A stretch of 45,321 nucleotides of DNA, from positions 53,014 through 98,334 of the forward strand of contig JAUJOH010000004.1 of assembly GCA_030447745.1 (NCBI GenBank), given 5' to 3'. Shown one piece after another: positions 28,702 through 38,500 of the stretch. This DNA is from Chloroflexota bacterium. GTDB lineage: Bacteria > Chloroflexota > Limnocylindria > Limnocylindrales > CSP1-4. The first letter of the stretch is position 1, and each line of letters begins with the position of its first letter. The translations under genes were made by a program, and so were the position numbers. The notes beneath the pieces were generated by a model that was not told where the DNA came from, did not search any database, and saw only the letters and a list, made by a program, of their open reading frames with translations.

Positions 28702-30957
28702 ATGGCCGTCAGGCTCCAGATGAAGCTCGGCGTGGTCGCCGAGCAGGATCGGCTCCCGGACTCCCCGGACACCGTGGTCGTCGTGGAGCCGAGCGTCGGA
28801 TCCATCGCCCGGGCCAAGGGCCATCTCTATCTCCTGGTCTCATCGCGCCTCGCCGGGCCGCGTGCTCACGAGGCGACGCGGCTGGCCGCCGAGACGATCC
28901 GGAACGAGTACTACTACGACGAGTCGCCCGGCATCCGCGACTGCCTCAGGAAGGCGATCGTGCTGGCCAACAAGCGGCTCGCCCACCAGCGCGACCGGCT
29001 GGCGCTGGGCCAGGACCCCACGGGTCCGATCGGCGTCGCGGTGGCCGTCATGCGCGGCAGCGAGCTGTACGTCGCGACGGTCGGCCCGGCCGAGGCCTAC
29101 CTCGTCCGCCAGGCCCGGATTGCGACGCTGCCCGATCCGCAGCGGGACCGCGGCCTTCCGGCTGCGCAGGTCGACCTCGACGTCTGGCGCGGGGAGGTCT
29201 CCGTCGGCGACTCGCTCGTCCTGATCTCGCCGAACGTCGTCAGCCGGCTGGGTCTCCAGGAGCTGAAGGATGCGCTCGTGACGCTCCATCCGCAGTCGGC
29301 CGTCGAGCACCTGCACAACCGTTTCGTCGCCTCCGCCGGGACCGGCAGCGACGGCGCGATCGCCTTCGAGGCGACCGAAGTGTCCGCGTCGCGGCGCCCA
29401 CGGACGCTCGTCCCGGTGCGGGCCGCGGGGTCCCCGTCGGTGGCGCCGGAACGCGCCGCGATCCCCCTCGCCGACGCGGGCGCCGGCGGCCTGGCCGCGA
29501 TGCAGGCCGGCGTGGGGCGGGTGGGAGTGGCCGCCGGCGGAGCGCTCGAGCGGGCCGTGGCGGGGCTCCAGGACCTGATCGCGAACCGCCCTCCCGGACA
29601 CCGGCGCGTGCGCCCGGTCGACGCGCGGCGGGAGATGCAGCGGCGTGCGACGGTGGCCGCGCTCGCGTTCGTGGTCGTCGCCTCGGGTCTCGCGCTCGCC
29701 GTCTTCTTCGCGCCCCGCGGGGCGGCACCGGTCGTGGTCCCGGCCTCACGCGAAGTCGGCGCATCAGCGCCGGCCGCGCAAGTGGGCGCGCTCGACGAAG
29801 CGCGGGAGAAGCTGGCGATGGTGTCCGCGCCAGGCATCGACCTCGTGGCAACCGACCCGGATCGGGCGCTCGAGCTGTTGACCGCAGCCAAGGCCGACCT
29901 CGACGAGGCGGAGCGCGCCGGCGTCGCGGCCAGCACCATCGCCCCGATCCGGACCCAGGTCATGGCCGGCCTCGACCGGCTGTTCCCGATCGTCACCGTC
30001 GAGGATCGGGTCGTCTTCGCGTTCGACGAGGCGGCCGACCCGCCGTTCGACCTCGGACCGGTCATCCGCGGCCCGGGTGGCGTGCCGTTCGTGATGGATC
30101 GCACGCGCCGAACGGTCTGGCGCATCAACGTTCGCGAGCGGACGGCCGTAGAGGTGCTGGCGGAGGGGACGGAGGCGGACGGCGGGACGGTCGGCGAGCC
30201 ACGCCTGATGACGGCAGGCGGCGGAGACCTGCTCGTTCTCGACGCGGACAACGCCCTGTGGCGGTGGCGGCCCGGAGAGCAGGAAGGTGAGGAGGGCACG
30301 ACGAGTCTCGTCGACATCGACGATGCGGATGCATGGGGCGAGATCGTGGCCATGGGAACCATGGTCGAGGACGCGGAGCGGCGCCTCTACAGCCTGTACC
30401 TCCTCGATGCCACGGAGCAGCAGATCCGTGCCTACAACGCGTACGTGGAGGGTGGCATCGTCACCGAGGGGGAGGGCTGGCTGAGCGACCCCAGACCGCT
30501 CGACGAGGTCACGGGGCTCCACATCGACACACGGATCTGGCTCGCGGACGGCGGCCGCGTCGTCCGCTTCACGGACGGAGCGCAGGACGAGTGGGCGCCC
30601 GCGTCGCCGGGCGACGAGGTCGTCCGGAGCCCGCCGCAGTATCGCCTCGTGAGCGCTCCGGTCGCGGTAGAAAGCGCGCCGGTCTACCTGCTCGACGGGG
30701 CAAACCTTCGGCTGATCGCCTTCGACAAGGAGAGCGGGCAGGTCCAGGAGCAGTACCGGCTGGCGGCCGGCGACGAGAACTGGTCCGACCTGCGCGGGAT
30801 GTACGTCGCGCTCGGCCGCGACGCCGTGGGGCCGACGCTCGTCTGGAACACCGCCCGGGAGATCCGCTTTTCCCGCTTGACGGCCGTCGAGACGCCCGCC
30901 TCACCCGCGCCCGAGGCCTCACCGGCGGCTTCCCCGGCGCCGTCGACCGCGCCCTGA
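28702..30957 (+). CDS. Pseudo-PP2C / transmembrane / beta-propeller-like protein
   Basis: Residues 1-230 follow the PP2C phosphatase plan (KGHLYLLVSSRLAGPRAHEATRLAAETI; GDSLVLISPNVVSRLGLQEL). The metal-binding positions are lost: the DGMGG-type motif reads SSRLAG, and the SDG motif reads SPN. A linker leads to a single helix (VAALAFVVVASGLALAVFF, about 317-335). The outside part (340-735) has repeated blade-like strands such as VPFVMDRTRRTVWRINV, LLVLDADNALWRWRP, RIWLADGGRVVRFTDG and VYLLDGANLRLIAFDKESG. It ends in a Pro/Ala/Ser tail. It looks like a receptor with a catalytically dead inside domain, though function is inferred. It lies between dciA and a bifunctional-nuclease gene. Confidence 0.75.
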   Translation: MAVRLQMKLGVVAEQDRLPDSPDTVVVVEPSVGSIARAKGHLYLLVSSRLAGPRAHEATRLAAETIRNEYYYDESPGIRDCLRKAIVLANKRLAHQRDRLALGQDPTGPIGVAVAVMRGSELYVATVGPAEAYLVRQARIATLPDPQRDRGLPAAQVDLDVWRGEVSVGDSLVLISPNVVSRLGLQELKDALVTLHPQSAVEHLHNRFVASAGTGSDGAIAFEATEVSASRRPRTLVPVRAAGSPSVAPERAAIPLADAGAGGLAAMQAGVGRVGVAAGGALERAVAGLQDLIANRPPGHRRVRPVDARREMQRRATVAALAFVVVASGLALAVFFAPRGAAPVVVPASREVGASAPAAQVGALDEAREKLAMVSAPGIDLVATDPDRALELLTAAKADLDEAERAGVAASTIAPIRTQVMAGLDRLFPIVTVEDRVVFAFDEAADPPFDLGPVIRGPGGVPFVMDRTRRTVWRINVRERTAVEVLAEGTEADGGTVGEPRLMTAGGGDLLVLDADNALWRWRPGEQEGEEGTTSLVDIDDADAWGEIVAMGTMVEDAERRLYSLYLLDATEQQIRAYNAYVEGGIVTEGEGWLSDPRPLDEVTGLHIDTRIWLADGGRVVRFTDGAQDEWAPASPGDEVVRSPPQYRLVSAPVAVESAPVYLLDGANLRLIAFDKESGQVQEQYRLAAGDENWSDLRGMYVALGRDAVGPTLVWNTAREIRFSRLTAVETPASPAPEASPAASPAPSTAP

Positions 30958-31077
30958 CCCGGGCCGGACTGGCGAGCGAAGCGGTGACTCCTCGCCCCGC
31001 ACCACGCACAGCGGCGCACGAGTCCCGGACTCGCTCGGAGCGGCCGCCCGCCCGGTGGCTGCGCCGGGCGACCATGG

Positions 31078-31083
31078 GATAAT
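31078..31083 (+). promoter_or_regulatory. -10 element (GATAAT) giving a leaderless transcript
   Basis: GATAAT ends 6 bases before ATG 31090, so initiation at the usual distance of 7 bases falls on the A of the start codon. No Shine-Dalgarno sequence is present. The -35 is weak (GTGGCT, 17 bases). Confidence 0.6.
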
Positions 31084-31089
31084 CCGCGC

Positions 31090-31644
31090 ATGGCGGACGG
31101 GCTGGTCGAGATGGTCGTCGAGAGCGTGCGCGTACACATGCTGTCCAGCCGCCATGTCGTCATCCTCAAGGAGACGGAGCGCGAGCGCTACCTGCCCATC
31201 TGGATCGGGCCGTGGGAGGCGAGCGCGATCGCGATGAAGCTCCAGGGCCTGACGCCGGAGCGGCCGCTGACGCACGACCTCTTCGCCGCAACCCTCGAGG
31301 AGCTCGGCATCCGGGTCGACCGGGTCGTGATCTCGACGCTGGCCGAGGAGACGTACCACGCCCGCCTCTTCCTCGAGCTCGAGGGCCGGACGGTCCAGGT
31401 CGACTCACGCCCGTCGGATGCGCTGGCCATCGCGGTGCGGGCCGGCGTCCGGATCTTCGCCGCCGAGACGATCCTTGATCAGGCCGGGCTGGGTGGCGAC
31501 AGCGGCATCGACGAGGACGACGAGGGCGGTGCCGCCCTCGAGTCGACTGGCGAGAAGATCGTCGACCCGCGGCTCGACGGCTTCCGCGACTTCGTCAACT
31601 CGCTCGACGCGGACCGAGGCGGGGGCGAGCGCCCGAGGAGCTAG
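31090..31644 (+). CDS. Bifunctional nuclease family (BFN/DUF151) protein
   Basis: 184 residues. The BFN domain covers about 1-130: VRVHMLSSRHVVILKETERERYLPIWIG, EASAIAMKLQGLTPERPLTHDL, VVISTLAEETYHARLFLEL and VDSRPSDALAIAVRAGVRIFA. Plant members have dual DNase/RNase activity; bacterial members are mostly untested. A C-terminal acidic stretch (IDEDDEGGAALES) and a basic end follow the domain. It has its own leaderless promoter. Its stop lies in a CTAG that also holds the stop of the convergent gene. Confidence 0.88.
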   Translation: MADGLVEMVVESVRVHMLSSRHVVILKETERERYLPIWIGPWEASAIAMKLQGLTPERPLTHDLFAATLEELGIRVDRVVISTLAEETYHARLFLELEGRTVQVDSRPSDALAIAVRAGVRIFAAETILDQAGLGGDSGIDEDDEGGAALESTGEKIVDPRLDGFRDFVNSLDADRGGGERPRS

Positions 31645-32477
31645 CTGCCCGGCCCGGCCGCGGCCACGGGCTCGCCCGACACCCGAACATGGGCGCGCAG
31701 GATCGGGTCGCCGCGACGGAGCGCCCGCCGGGGAGCCGCCCACAGGCGGAGCCGCAGCGCCCAGAAGTCGCGGACCGCGCGGATGACGACGGCCGGCCGG
31801 GCGCCGGTCGCGGAGCCCGCCGTCCGGGCGTAGTGGGGAACACCGACCTCCGCGATCCGCCGCCCAGACGCGCCAAGCTTGATCAGCAGCTCCGCGGAGA
31901 AGAAGGCGCCGCCGGACTCGACCCGGAGACCGTCGAGCGCGCTTCGCCGGAACAGCTTGCACGCGCAGTCGACGTCGCGGACGCGCAGCCCGAAGAAGAT
32001 CCGGTTGGCCAGCCGGTACAGCCACGCGTAGAGCCGCCGAACCGGCGGGTCGGCGCGCTTGATCCGGTAGCCGACGACCGCGTCCGGCGCGTCCGGCTCC
32101 GCGAGACGAGCGGTCAGGCGGCCGACGTCCGCGACCCGGAACTGGCGGTCACCGTCGGTGAACGCGACGAGCTCGTAGCGCGCCGCACCGAAGCCGGACC
32201 GGAGGGCGGCGCCGTAGCCCAGGTTGGTCGGGTGGTGCACCGCGCGGACCAGCTCCGGGTTGCTCGCCGCGAGCTCGTCGGCGATGGCGGGCGTCGCATC
32301 GCGCGACCCGTCGTCGACGATCACGACCTCCCACGTGCCGGCCAGGGCCGGCAGCGCCTCCATCGCCTCGGCGACGAACGGCCGCAGGTTCTGCTCCTCG
32401 TTGTGGGCCGGGAAGAAGAAGCTCAGCCGGTCGACGAGCGCCGGCGCACGGGCCGCGACGGCTGTCGCCTCGGTCAT
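31641..32477 (-). CDS. Glycosyltransferase family 2, polyprenyl-phosphate sugar synthase-like
   Basis: 278 residues from ATG 32477. GT-A fold landmarks are LSFFFPAHNEEQNLRPFV, VVIVDDGSRDATPAIADEL, LGYGAALRSGFGAARYELVAFTDGDRQF (nucleotide-sugar and metal site) and VRDVDCACKLFRRSAL. It resembles DPM1-type enzymes, which move a sugar from a nucleotide donor to a polyprenyl phosphate. That product is the donor needed by GT-C enzymes, several of which are the next genes. There are no transmembrane helices, so it acts at the cytoplasmic face. The ATG overlaps the stop of the upstream gene (ATGA). Confidence 0.85.
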   Translation of the reverse strand: MTEATAVAARAPALVDRLSFFFPAHNEEQNLRPFVAEAMEALPALAGTWEVVIVDDGSRDATPAIADELAASNPELVRAVHHPTNLGYGAALRSGFGAARYELVAFTDGDRQFRVADVGRLTARLAEPDAPDAVVGYRIKRADPPVRRLYAWLYRLANRIFFGLRVRDVDCACKLFRRSALDGLRVESGGAFFSAELLIKLGASGRRIAEVGVPHYARTAGSATGARPAVVIRAVRDFWALRLRLWAAPRRALRRGDPILRAHVRVSGEPVAAAGPGS

Positions 32478-34030
32478 TCGTCGGCGGTCAGCGGGCCGAC
32501 CACGCGGACGAGCGCGTTGGGCTGCGGCCCCGGCTCGAGGCGATAGGTGTTCGCGATCTCGAGCAGCTCGTCGGCGCTCTGCCGGATGAGGTACACGGGT
32601 CGACGCCCGACAAAACGCTCGATCACGTCGGTCACTTCTCCGAGCTGTCGGTCGAGGCGGGTGCGATCGTCGGCGATCAGGACGCCGGGCAGCCGGCCCT
32701 CGACGTGCTGTGCGTACCATAGCGGCGTCGAGTAGCTCCACCAACTGATGACCACGGCCTCGGGTTCCAGCCGGCCGATCGTGTCATCGAGCCAGCGCTG
32801 GGCGCCGACGTCCTTGCTCCGGTCGACGGCCGCCGCCCGGGCATCGAGCTCGAGCGACGCGGGGAGCATCAGCCCGAGGCCGAGCACGGTGGCGACGAGC
32901 GCCCGGTGCGCGCCCGGCGCTGACGCGGTGCGGCGCCCCCCGCCCCGCGCGGCGTCCGCGCCGAGTATCTCGACTGCCTCGGCCACCGCCGCAGCGAGGA
33001 TCGCCAGCCACGTCCAGACGATCAGGATGGGCGCCAGGTAGTAGCGCTCGATGTCCGCGTTCTGGTAGGAGGCGGCGAAGAAGACGGTGATCCCCAGGGC
33101 GAGCGCGCTCAGGAGCGCGTACCGCGGCTGGCGCACGGCGGTCACGAGCAGCGCGGCCGGCAACAGGGCCGCAAGCGGACCCAGCTCGCGCACCACCAGC
33201 GCGACGACGTCGCCGGCCTTCCGCGGCAGCTCGCCGAACGGATCGACGATGCTGCCCCGGAACTGCTCCGCGAGCACGATGTAGCGGAACCCGTCCCACG
33301 TCTCCGGTGTCCCGTACACGAGCGGCGCGCGGAAGGGACCGGCGCGCAGCGGCAGCTCGAGGTAGAGCACCACCACGACGGCGGCGAGGACCGCGGCGCA
33401 CCACGCCACGACGCGAGGGCGCCGCCACAGCCGCGGGTCGACCGAGAGGACGTACAGCGCGACGGGCGGCGCCAGCAGCAGCGTCAGCGAGTGGTTGGCG
33501 ACCGACACGCCGAAGATCGCGGACGCGGCCACGAGCCAGCGGTGGCCGCCGCCGCGGGCGTGTTCCCGCTGCCACAGGACCAGGGCGAGGAACAGCAGGG
33601 CCACGAGCAGGAGGTGCAGGGCGTGGGCGTCGGCAATCGTGCCGATCCGCCAGACCAGCGTCGTGGTGCCCAAGCCGAGCCCGGCAGCCACGCCGAGCAC
33701 GGTCGACCGGGTCAGCAAGCCTACGAGGATCACGGTCGCGGCGGCGCTGCCCGCGACGAGCAGCCCGGAGAGCAGGTTCATCCGGAACGCGGGGTCGCCG
33801 AACGGCTGGAGCACGACCGAAGCCAGCCAGCCGAGCACGACCCAGGCGGGGAAACCGGTCGGATGCGCGACGCCGAGCACGGGCCCCACGGTCTGGAGCT
33901 CCGCCGTGTCCCAGAACCCGACACCGGGCAGCATGGCCATCCGGCAGAGCACGAGCACGACCACGCCGACGGCCGCGGCCGCCGACAGCGTGATCGCGTG
34001 ACGCCTCACCACCCGAGGATCGCTCCCCAC
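32474..34030 (-). CDS. DUF2723-like GT-C membrane protein
   Basis: 518 residues with about ten helices. The N-terminal loop carries the DUF2723 signature LPGVGFWDTAELQTVGPVLGVAHPTGFP, whose acidic residue after the first helix corresponds to the catalytic Asp/Glu of GT-C glycosyltransferases. A later loop has YGTPETWDGFRYIVLAEQFRG. A soluble C-terminal part (LDDTIGRLEPEAVVISWWSY onward) follows the last helix. It probably moves a lipid-linked sugar onto protein or glycan outside the membrane. GTG 34030 overlaps the upstream gene by 25 bases. Confidence 0.8.
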   Translation of the reverse strand: MGSDPRVVRRHAITLSAAAAVGVVVLVLCRMAMLPGVGFWDTAELQTVGPVLGVAHPTGFPAWVVLGWLASVVLQPFGDPAFRMNLLSGLLVAGSAAATVILVGLLTRSTVLGVAAGLGLGTTTLVWRIGTIADAHALHLLLVALLFLALVLWQREHARGGGHRWLVAASAIFGVSVANHSLTLLLAPPVALYVLSVDPRLWRRPRVVAWCAAVLAAVVVVLYLELPLRAGPFRAPLVYGTPETWDGFRYIVLAEQFRGSIVDPFGELPRKAGDVVALVVRELGPLAALLPAALLVTAVRQPRYALLSALALGITVFFAASYQNADIERYYLAPILIVWTWLAILAAAVAEAVEILGADAARGGGRRTASAPGAHRALVATVLGLGLMLPASLELDARAAAVDRSKDVGAQRWLDDTIGRLEPEAVVISWWSYSTPLWYAQHVEGRLPGVLIADDRTRLDRQLGEVTDVIERFVGRRPVYLIRQSADELLEIANTYRLEPGPQPNALVRVVGPLTADE

Positions 34031-35544
34031 ACAGCGCCCCAGATGTTGATCGCGACCGACAACGCGACGAGCCCAGCCACGACAAGGAGCCGGTCGCGCA
34101 CGAGCTCAATGCCCAGCGCCACGAGCAGCAGCGCGAAGGGCAGGAAGTCGTTCGTGAAGCGGTAGCCGAACTGGACCCAGCCCTGGCTGAAGTGCATGAG
34201 GTTGACGACGAACACCAGCAGCACGGCGAGCGTGGCGCCCGTCACGACCCGCGATCGGCCGTAGTGGCGGCGCAGAGCTGGCACGGCGAGCAGGAACGCG
34301 GGACTCGTCAACAGGATGCTCATGCCGGTGTCGCGCGGGAGCAGCAGCGGGCAGTCCTCGTCGAAGAGTCCCGGGCTCGCCCCCGGCTCCGTGCACAGCG
34401 GGGTGTGGTCCCCGAGCCCGGCGGGGACGACTTCGGGCAGGAATACAGGCGTCGAGAGGAGCGCGATCTCGAGGTTCTGGGGGACGTACCGGGGGTCCTC
34501 GATGCTCCACTCGACGTTGTAGCCAAGGGTGGGATAGCCGGCGGCCTCCGCCTGGTAGAGGTACTCGTATGCCGGGTGGAAGACCCGGCCGGTCGTCACG
34601 ACGTTGTACAGCACCAGGGCACCAACCGGGATCGCCGCCCCGATCCCCGCCGACGCGCCACGCGACAACCAGTTGCGCCCGCTCCCGACGAGGACGAAAA
34701 AGGGTGCCGCGAACGCGACGGTCAGGCGCGCCGTGCATGCGAGCCCGAAGACGAACCCGATCAGGAGCTGGCGGCGATTGACCAGCCCGGCCACGGACCG
34801 GAGCGCCGCGGTCACGGACGGGGCACCGCGTCGGGGAGCCGCCGTGAACTGGTCGTCGTCCCGGTTGGACGCATCGTGGCCGGCGGCCGGCCGGCTCTCG
34901 TCGCGGACGGCAGCCGGGTCGGCGCGGAGCGCCAGGCTCACCGCGACCAGCGCCAGGCCTACCGCCACGACGTGGGCGAAGTACCACGTCGTGCCGAGCT
35001 CCGCCGTGTAGAAGAAGACCGTTCCGAAGCCGAAGAAGATCGTGGTCGCGACCCGGGCGCGGACGCCGATCGGCAGCCGCCCGAGCATCCACCACGCGAG
35101 GGCCACATCGGCCGCGCCCAGCACACCGGCGATGGCCTGGCCGTCGGTCGTGACACCCCACATCGCGACGAACGGCATGAGGAGGATCGCCGGCAGCGGC
35201 GGAAACGGGATCAGCGCGCGGCCGGTCGGCTCCCCGTCCGGCCCCAGCAGGGGGAGCACGTCCTGGAAGAACGCGTTGCCCGGGAGACCGGCCGACGCCG
35301 CCACGGGGTAGTCGATGGCGGCCCGTCCCTCGAGGAACGCGAGCGCCTGCCACACGAAGTGGTTGTAGAGGCGGCGCGTCCCCTCGTCACCGACGGTGTA
35401 GGCGAGCAGGGCCACGACGCCGAACCCGAGCGCACCGGCCAAGCCGGTCCGGAATGCCGACGCCTCGCCCGCCCGCTCCAGTGGTCGATCGGCCGGACCG
35501 TCCGGCGGGTGACCCTGTGCTACCCTGCGCTCCACCTCAAACAC
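34006..35544 (-). CDS. Polytopic membrane protein, probable GT-C glycosyltransferase
   Basis: 512 residues with about ten to twelve helices. The first outside loop has RLYNHFVWQALAFLEGRAAID and a PLLGPDGEPTGRALIPFPPLPAILLMPF segment, as in GT-C-like proteins of high-GC bacteria. A cytoplasmic insert (RDESRPAAGHDASNRDDDQF) separates two helix bundles. It lies upstream of, and overlaps, the DUF2723 gene, so it belongs to the same operon, which probably starts here. GTG 35544 is two bases from the divergent ATG 35547. GTG 35535 is another option. Acceptor and donor are unknown. Confidence 0.72.
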   Translation of the reverse strand: MFEVERRVAQGHPPDGPADRPLERAGEASAFRTGLAGALGFGVVALLAYTVGDEGTRRLYNHFVWQALAFLEGRAAIDYPVAASAGLPGNAFFQDVLPLLGPDGEPTGRALIPFPPLPAILLMPFVAMWGVTTDGQAIAGVLGAADVALAWWMLGRLPIGVRARVATTIFFGFGTVFFYTAELGTTWYFAHVVAVGLALVAVSLALRADPAAVRDESRPAAGHDASNRDDDQFTAAPRRGAPSVTAALRSVAGLVNRRQLLIGFVFGLACTARLTVAFAAPFFVLVGSGRNWLSRGASAGIGAAIPVGALVLYNVVTTGRVFHPAYEYLYQAEAAGYPTLGYNVEWSIEDPRYVPQNLEIALLSTPVFLPEVVPAGLGDHTPLCTEPGASPGLFDEDCPLLLPRDTGMSILLTSPAFLLAVPALRRHYGRSRVVTGATLAVLLVFVVNLMHFSQGWVQFGYRFTNDFLPFALLLVALGIELVRDRLLVVAGLVALSVAINIWGAVWGAILGW

Positions 35545-35546
35545 TC

Positions 35547-38500
35547 ATGCTGGAGGCCGTCCCCTCGGTGAAGCGTCCGGATACGGGCGAGACCGGCCGG
35601 AACCACCGAGCGCGGACGCGCACAGCCGGAACAGGTAGTGGCGCCGGCGCGATCCTCGTCGTCCTTGCGCTCGGCCTCGCCTTCCGCCTCATTCTGACAC
35701 AGGCGCTGCCCGGGTCAGGGTTCGGGGTCGACCTGGCGGCGTTCCGGTTCTGGGCCGCGAACCTCGCCGCGGAGGGTCCGTTCGGGTTCTACGAGCGGGA
35801 CTTCTTCCACGACTACACGCCCGGCTACCTGTACATCCTGTGGGCCGTCGGGATCGTGGGCGGCATGCTCGGCGACATCGGCGACCTGATCAAGGTCCCC
35901 GCCATCGTCGCCGACATCGCGCTCGGCTGGCTCGTCTGGTCGATGGCGCAGGAGCTGGGGGCCAGCCGCCGCGCCGCGCTCCTCGGCGGCGCGCTCATGG
36001 TCGCCAACCCGATCACCTGGTTCGACTCCGTCGTCTGGGGCCAGGTCGACTCCGTCGGCGTCGTCTTCCTGCTGCTCGGCGTCCGCGAGCTGTGGCGCGA
36101 CCGACCGGAGCGGGCGGCGGTGCTGACGGTCATCGCGGCGATCATCAAGCCGCAGCTCGGGATCCTGGTGCCACTGGTCGCGGCTGTGACGATCCGACGA
36201 GCACTCTTTCCCCGCGGCGCGTACGGCGACGAAGCCGCACCGGGGGAGCCCGGCGGTCCGGAAGGCGGCCGGTCGACCCAGGCGTGGGAGGGGCGAGTCC
36301 GCGGGCCGCTGCGGATCCTGACCACCGGCGCGGCGGGTCTGGTGACGGCCATCGTCCTGTCGGGCGGGTTCGGGCTGTCGCTCGGAGGGCTCGTCGAGCA
36401 GGTCGGCACGGCCGCCGCGACGTATCCGTACCTGACCGTGAACGCGTACAACCCCTGGGCGCTCCTCTCGCTGGATGGCCAGGGCCTCGCGGCAACCGGG
36501 CAGTGGGTCTGCGACGTCCTGATCGCGCCGTCCCCCGACGGCCCCACCTGCGAGCGCGCGTACTTCTTCGGGAGCATTCCGGCCGTCCTCGTCGGAACGG
36601 TGTTGCTGGTGGCAACCGTCCTCGGAACGGCCGTGGCGGTGGCACGCCGGCCGGACCGGCGGACCATCCTCGTCGGCCTCGCCGTCCTCGCGGTCGCCTT
36701 CTTCGTCGTGCCCACACGGGTCCACGAGCGCTACCTCTTCCCGTTCTTCGCGATCGGGGCGATCCTGGCCGCCGGTTCACCGCGCTGGCGGGTGGCCTGG
36801 GTCCTGCTGTCTGCCGCCACGCTGGCCAACATGTACGTCGTCCTGACGACGCTCTACCCGGGCAATCCCCAGATCTCGGACTGGCTCGGGATCGGTCCGA
36901 CCCTGCGTTCGACGCTCGGCGTCATGATCATCGCCCTCGTGCACGGGCTCGGCTTCGTGTGGGTCGCCGCGCAGCTCCGTGGCGGCGCGCTGTCACGGCT
37001 TCGGGACGAGATCCAGGAGACCCACGGCGACGTGTACTCGGACCGGCGCGCGCCGGGAGCGCCGCGCTCGGCTGAACGCGACGCCGACCTCGGGGACAAC
37101 CTGGCGGGACGCGCGCGGTGGCCGGCGGCCGCGCTCGCGGACAGCGGCGTCGGGACGTGGCTCCGCGCCCGCCTCCTCAACCGTCCGGTCCGTCCCGATC
37201 GGACGGCGCTCCTGGCGCGGGAGCGCGGCGGCCGCCTCGATCGCCTCGACCTCTGGATCGTCGTCGTCCTGGTCCTCGCGGCGCTGACACTCCGGATGTG
37301 GCGCCTCGCGGAGCCGTACCGGATGCACTTCGACGAGGTGTACCACGCCCGGACGGCGACCGAGTTCCTGCAGCACTGGCGGTACGGGTTGTCGCACGAT
37401 ATTTACGAGTGGACGCACCCGCACCTTGCGAAGTACGCGATGGCCGGCGGGCTCGTCGCGTGGGGTGGCGACCGGGTGACCGGCACGTCGCAGCTCGGCG
37501 TGCCGGTCCGCGACGCACTGGTCGAGCCGCGATGGGAGGATCCGGCCCGGCCCGGTGCACGGCTCGGCGACCGGCTCCACGTCGCGACCGGCGCGGAGCT
37601 CCGATCCTACGACCTGCGGACGCGCCAGCTGGTCACGCAACAGTCGGTGCCCGGCGCCAGCCGCCTGGCCCTCGACCAGGACGGGCACCGGCTCTTCGTC
37701 GGGACGGACGACGGGCGGGTGGTCTCGATCGACCTGGCCGCAGGTGGCGGCGCCGGCGCGGCGCCGGCGACCGTGGCGGAGCTCGGCGCACCGGCGCGAC
37801 TGCTCCACGTCGCGGACGGCGGCGGAACGCTGTTCGCGGCGCTCGAGGACGACGAGCTCGTCGCCATCGACCCCACTTCCGGGCGGGAGATCGGGCGCTC
37901 GGACGTCGCGGGCGTGGCGGCCCTGGCGGATGCGGGCACCGTCCCGGCGCTCGTCGCGCGACCGGCTGACGTCACCGACCCGGCTGCCGCCGCGTCCGAG
38001 CTGGCCTCGCTCCTCGGCGGCTCCGCCGGCGACTTCGAGGAGCGGCTCGCCGCGTCGACCGACCGGCTCGTCGTGGCGCCCGTGGACGCGTCCGGCGAGT
38101 CGCGCAAAGCCGTCGACGACGCCGTGGCGGCCGGTCGGCTGCCAGGCATCACGGTCGACACCGTGCCGCGGATCGCGGCCGCGGCCCCTGACGGTGTTGT
38201 GCTCGTCAGCTCGTCGGACGCGGCCGTCGTCGACACGGTCGAGCTCGACGGCGGGGCGCACGGCCTCGCGTTCGTCGAGGGGATCGACGACCCGAAGCTC
38301 TATGTGACCTCCGGGACCGCCGAGGCGCCGCGCTACCACGTGTTGACGGTCGGGGGGGCCAACGCGACGGGACAGGTCGCCGCCGGGCAGGGCTACCCCC
38401 TGCCCGGGCCGGGTTCCTGGGTCCGCTGGGATACGGCCACCCAGCACGTCCACATCCTGGGCGAGCCGCCGTCGGACCGGCCCGCCGGGCAGCAGGCGAC

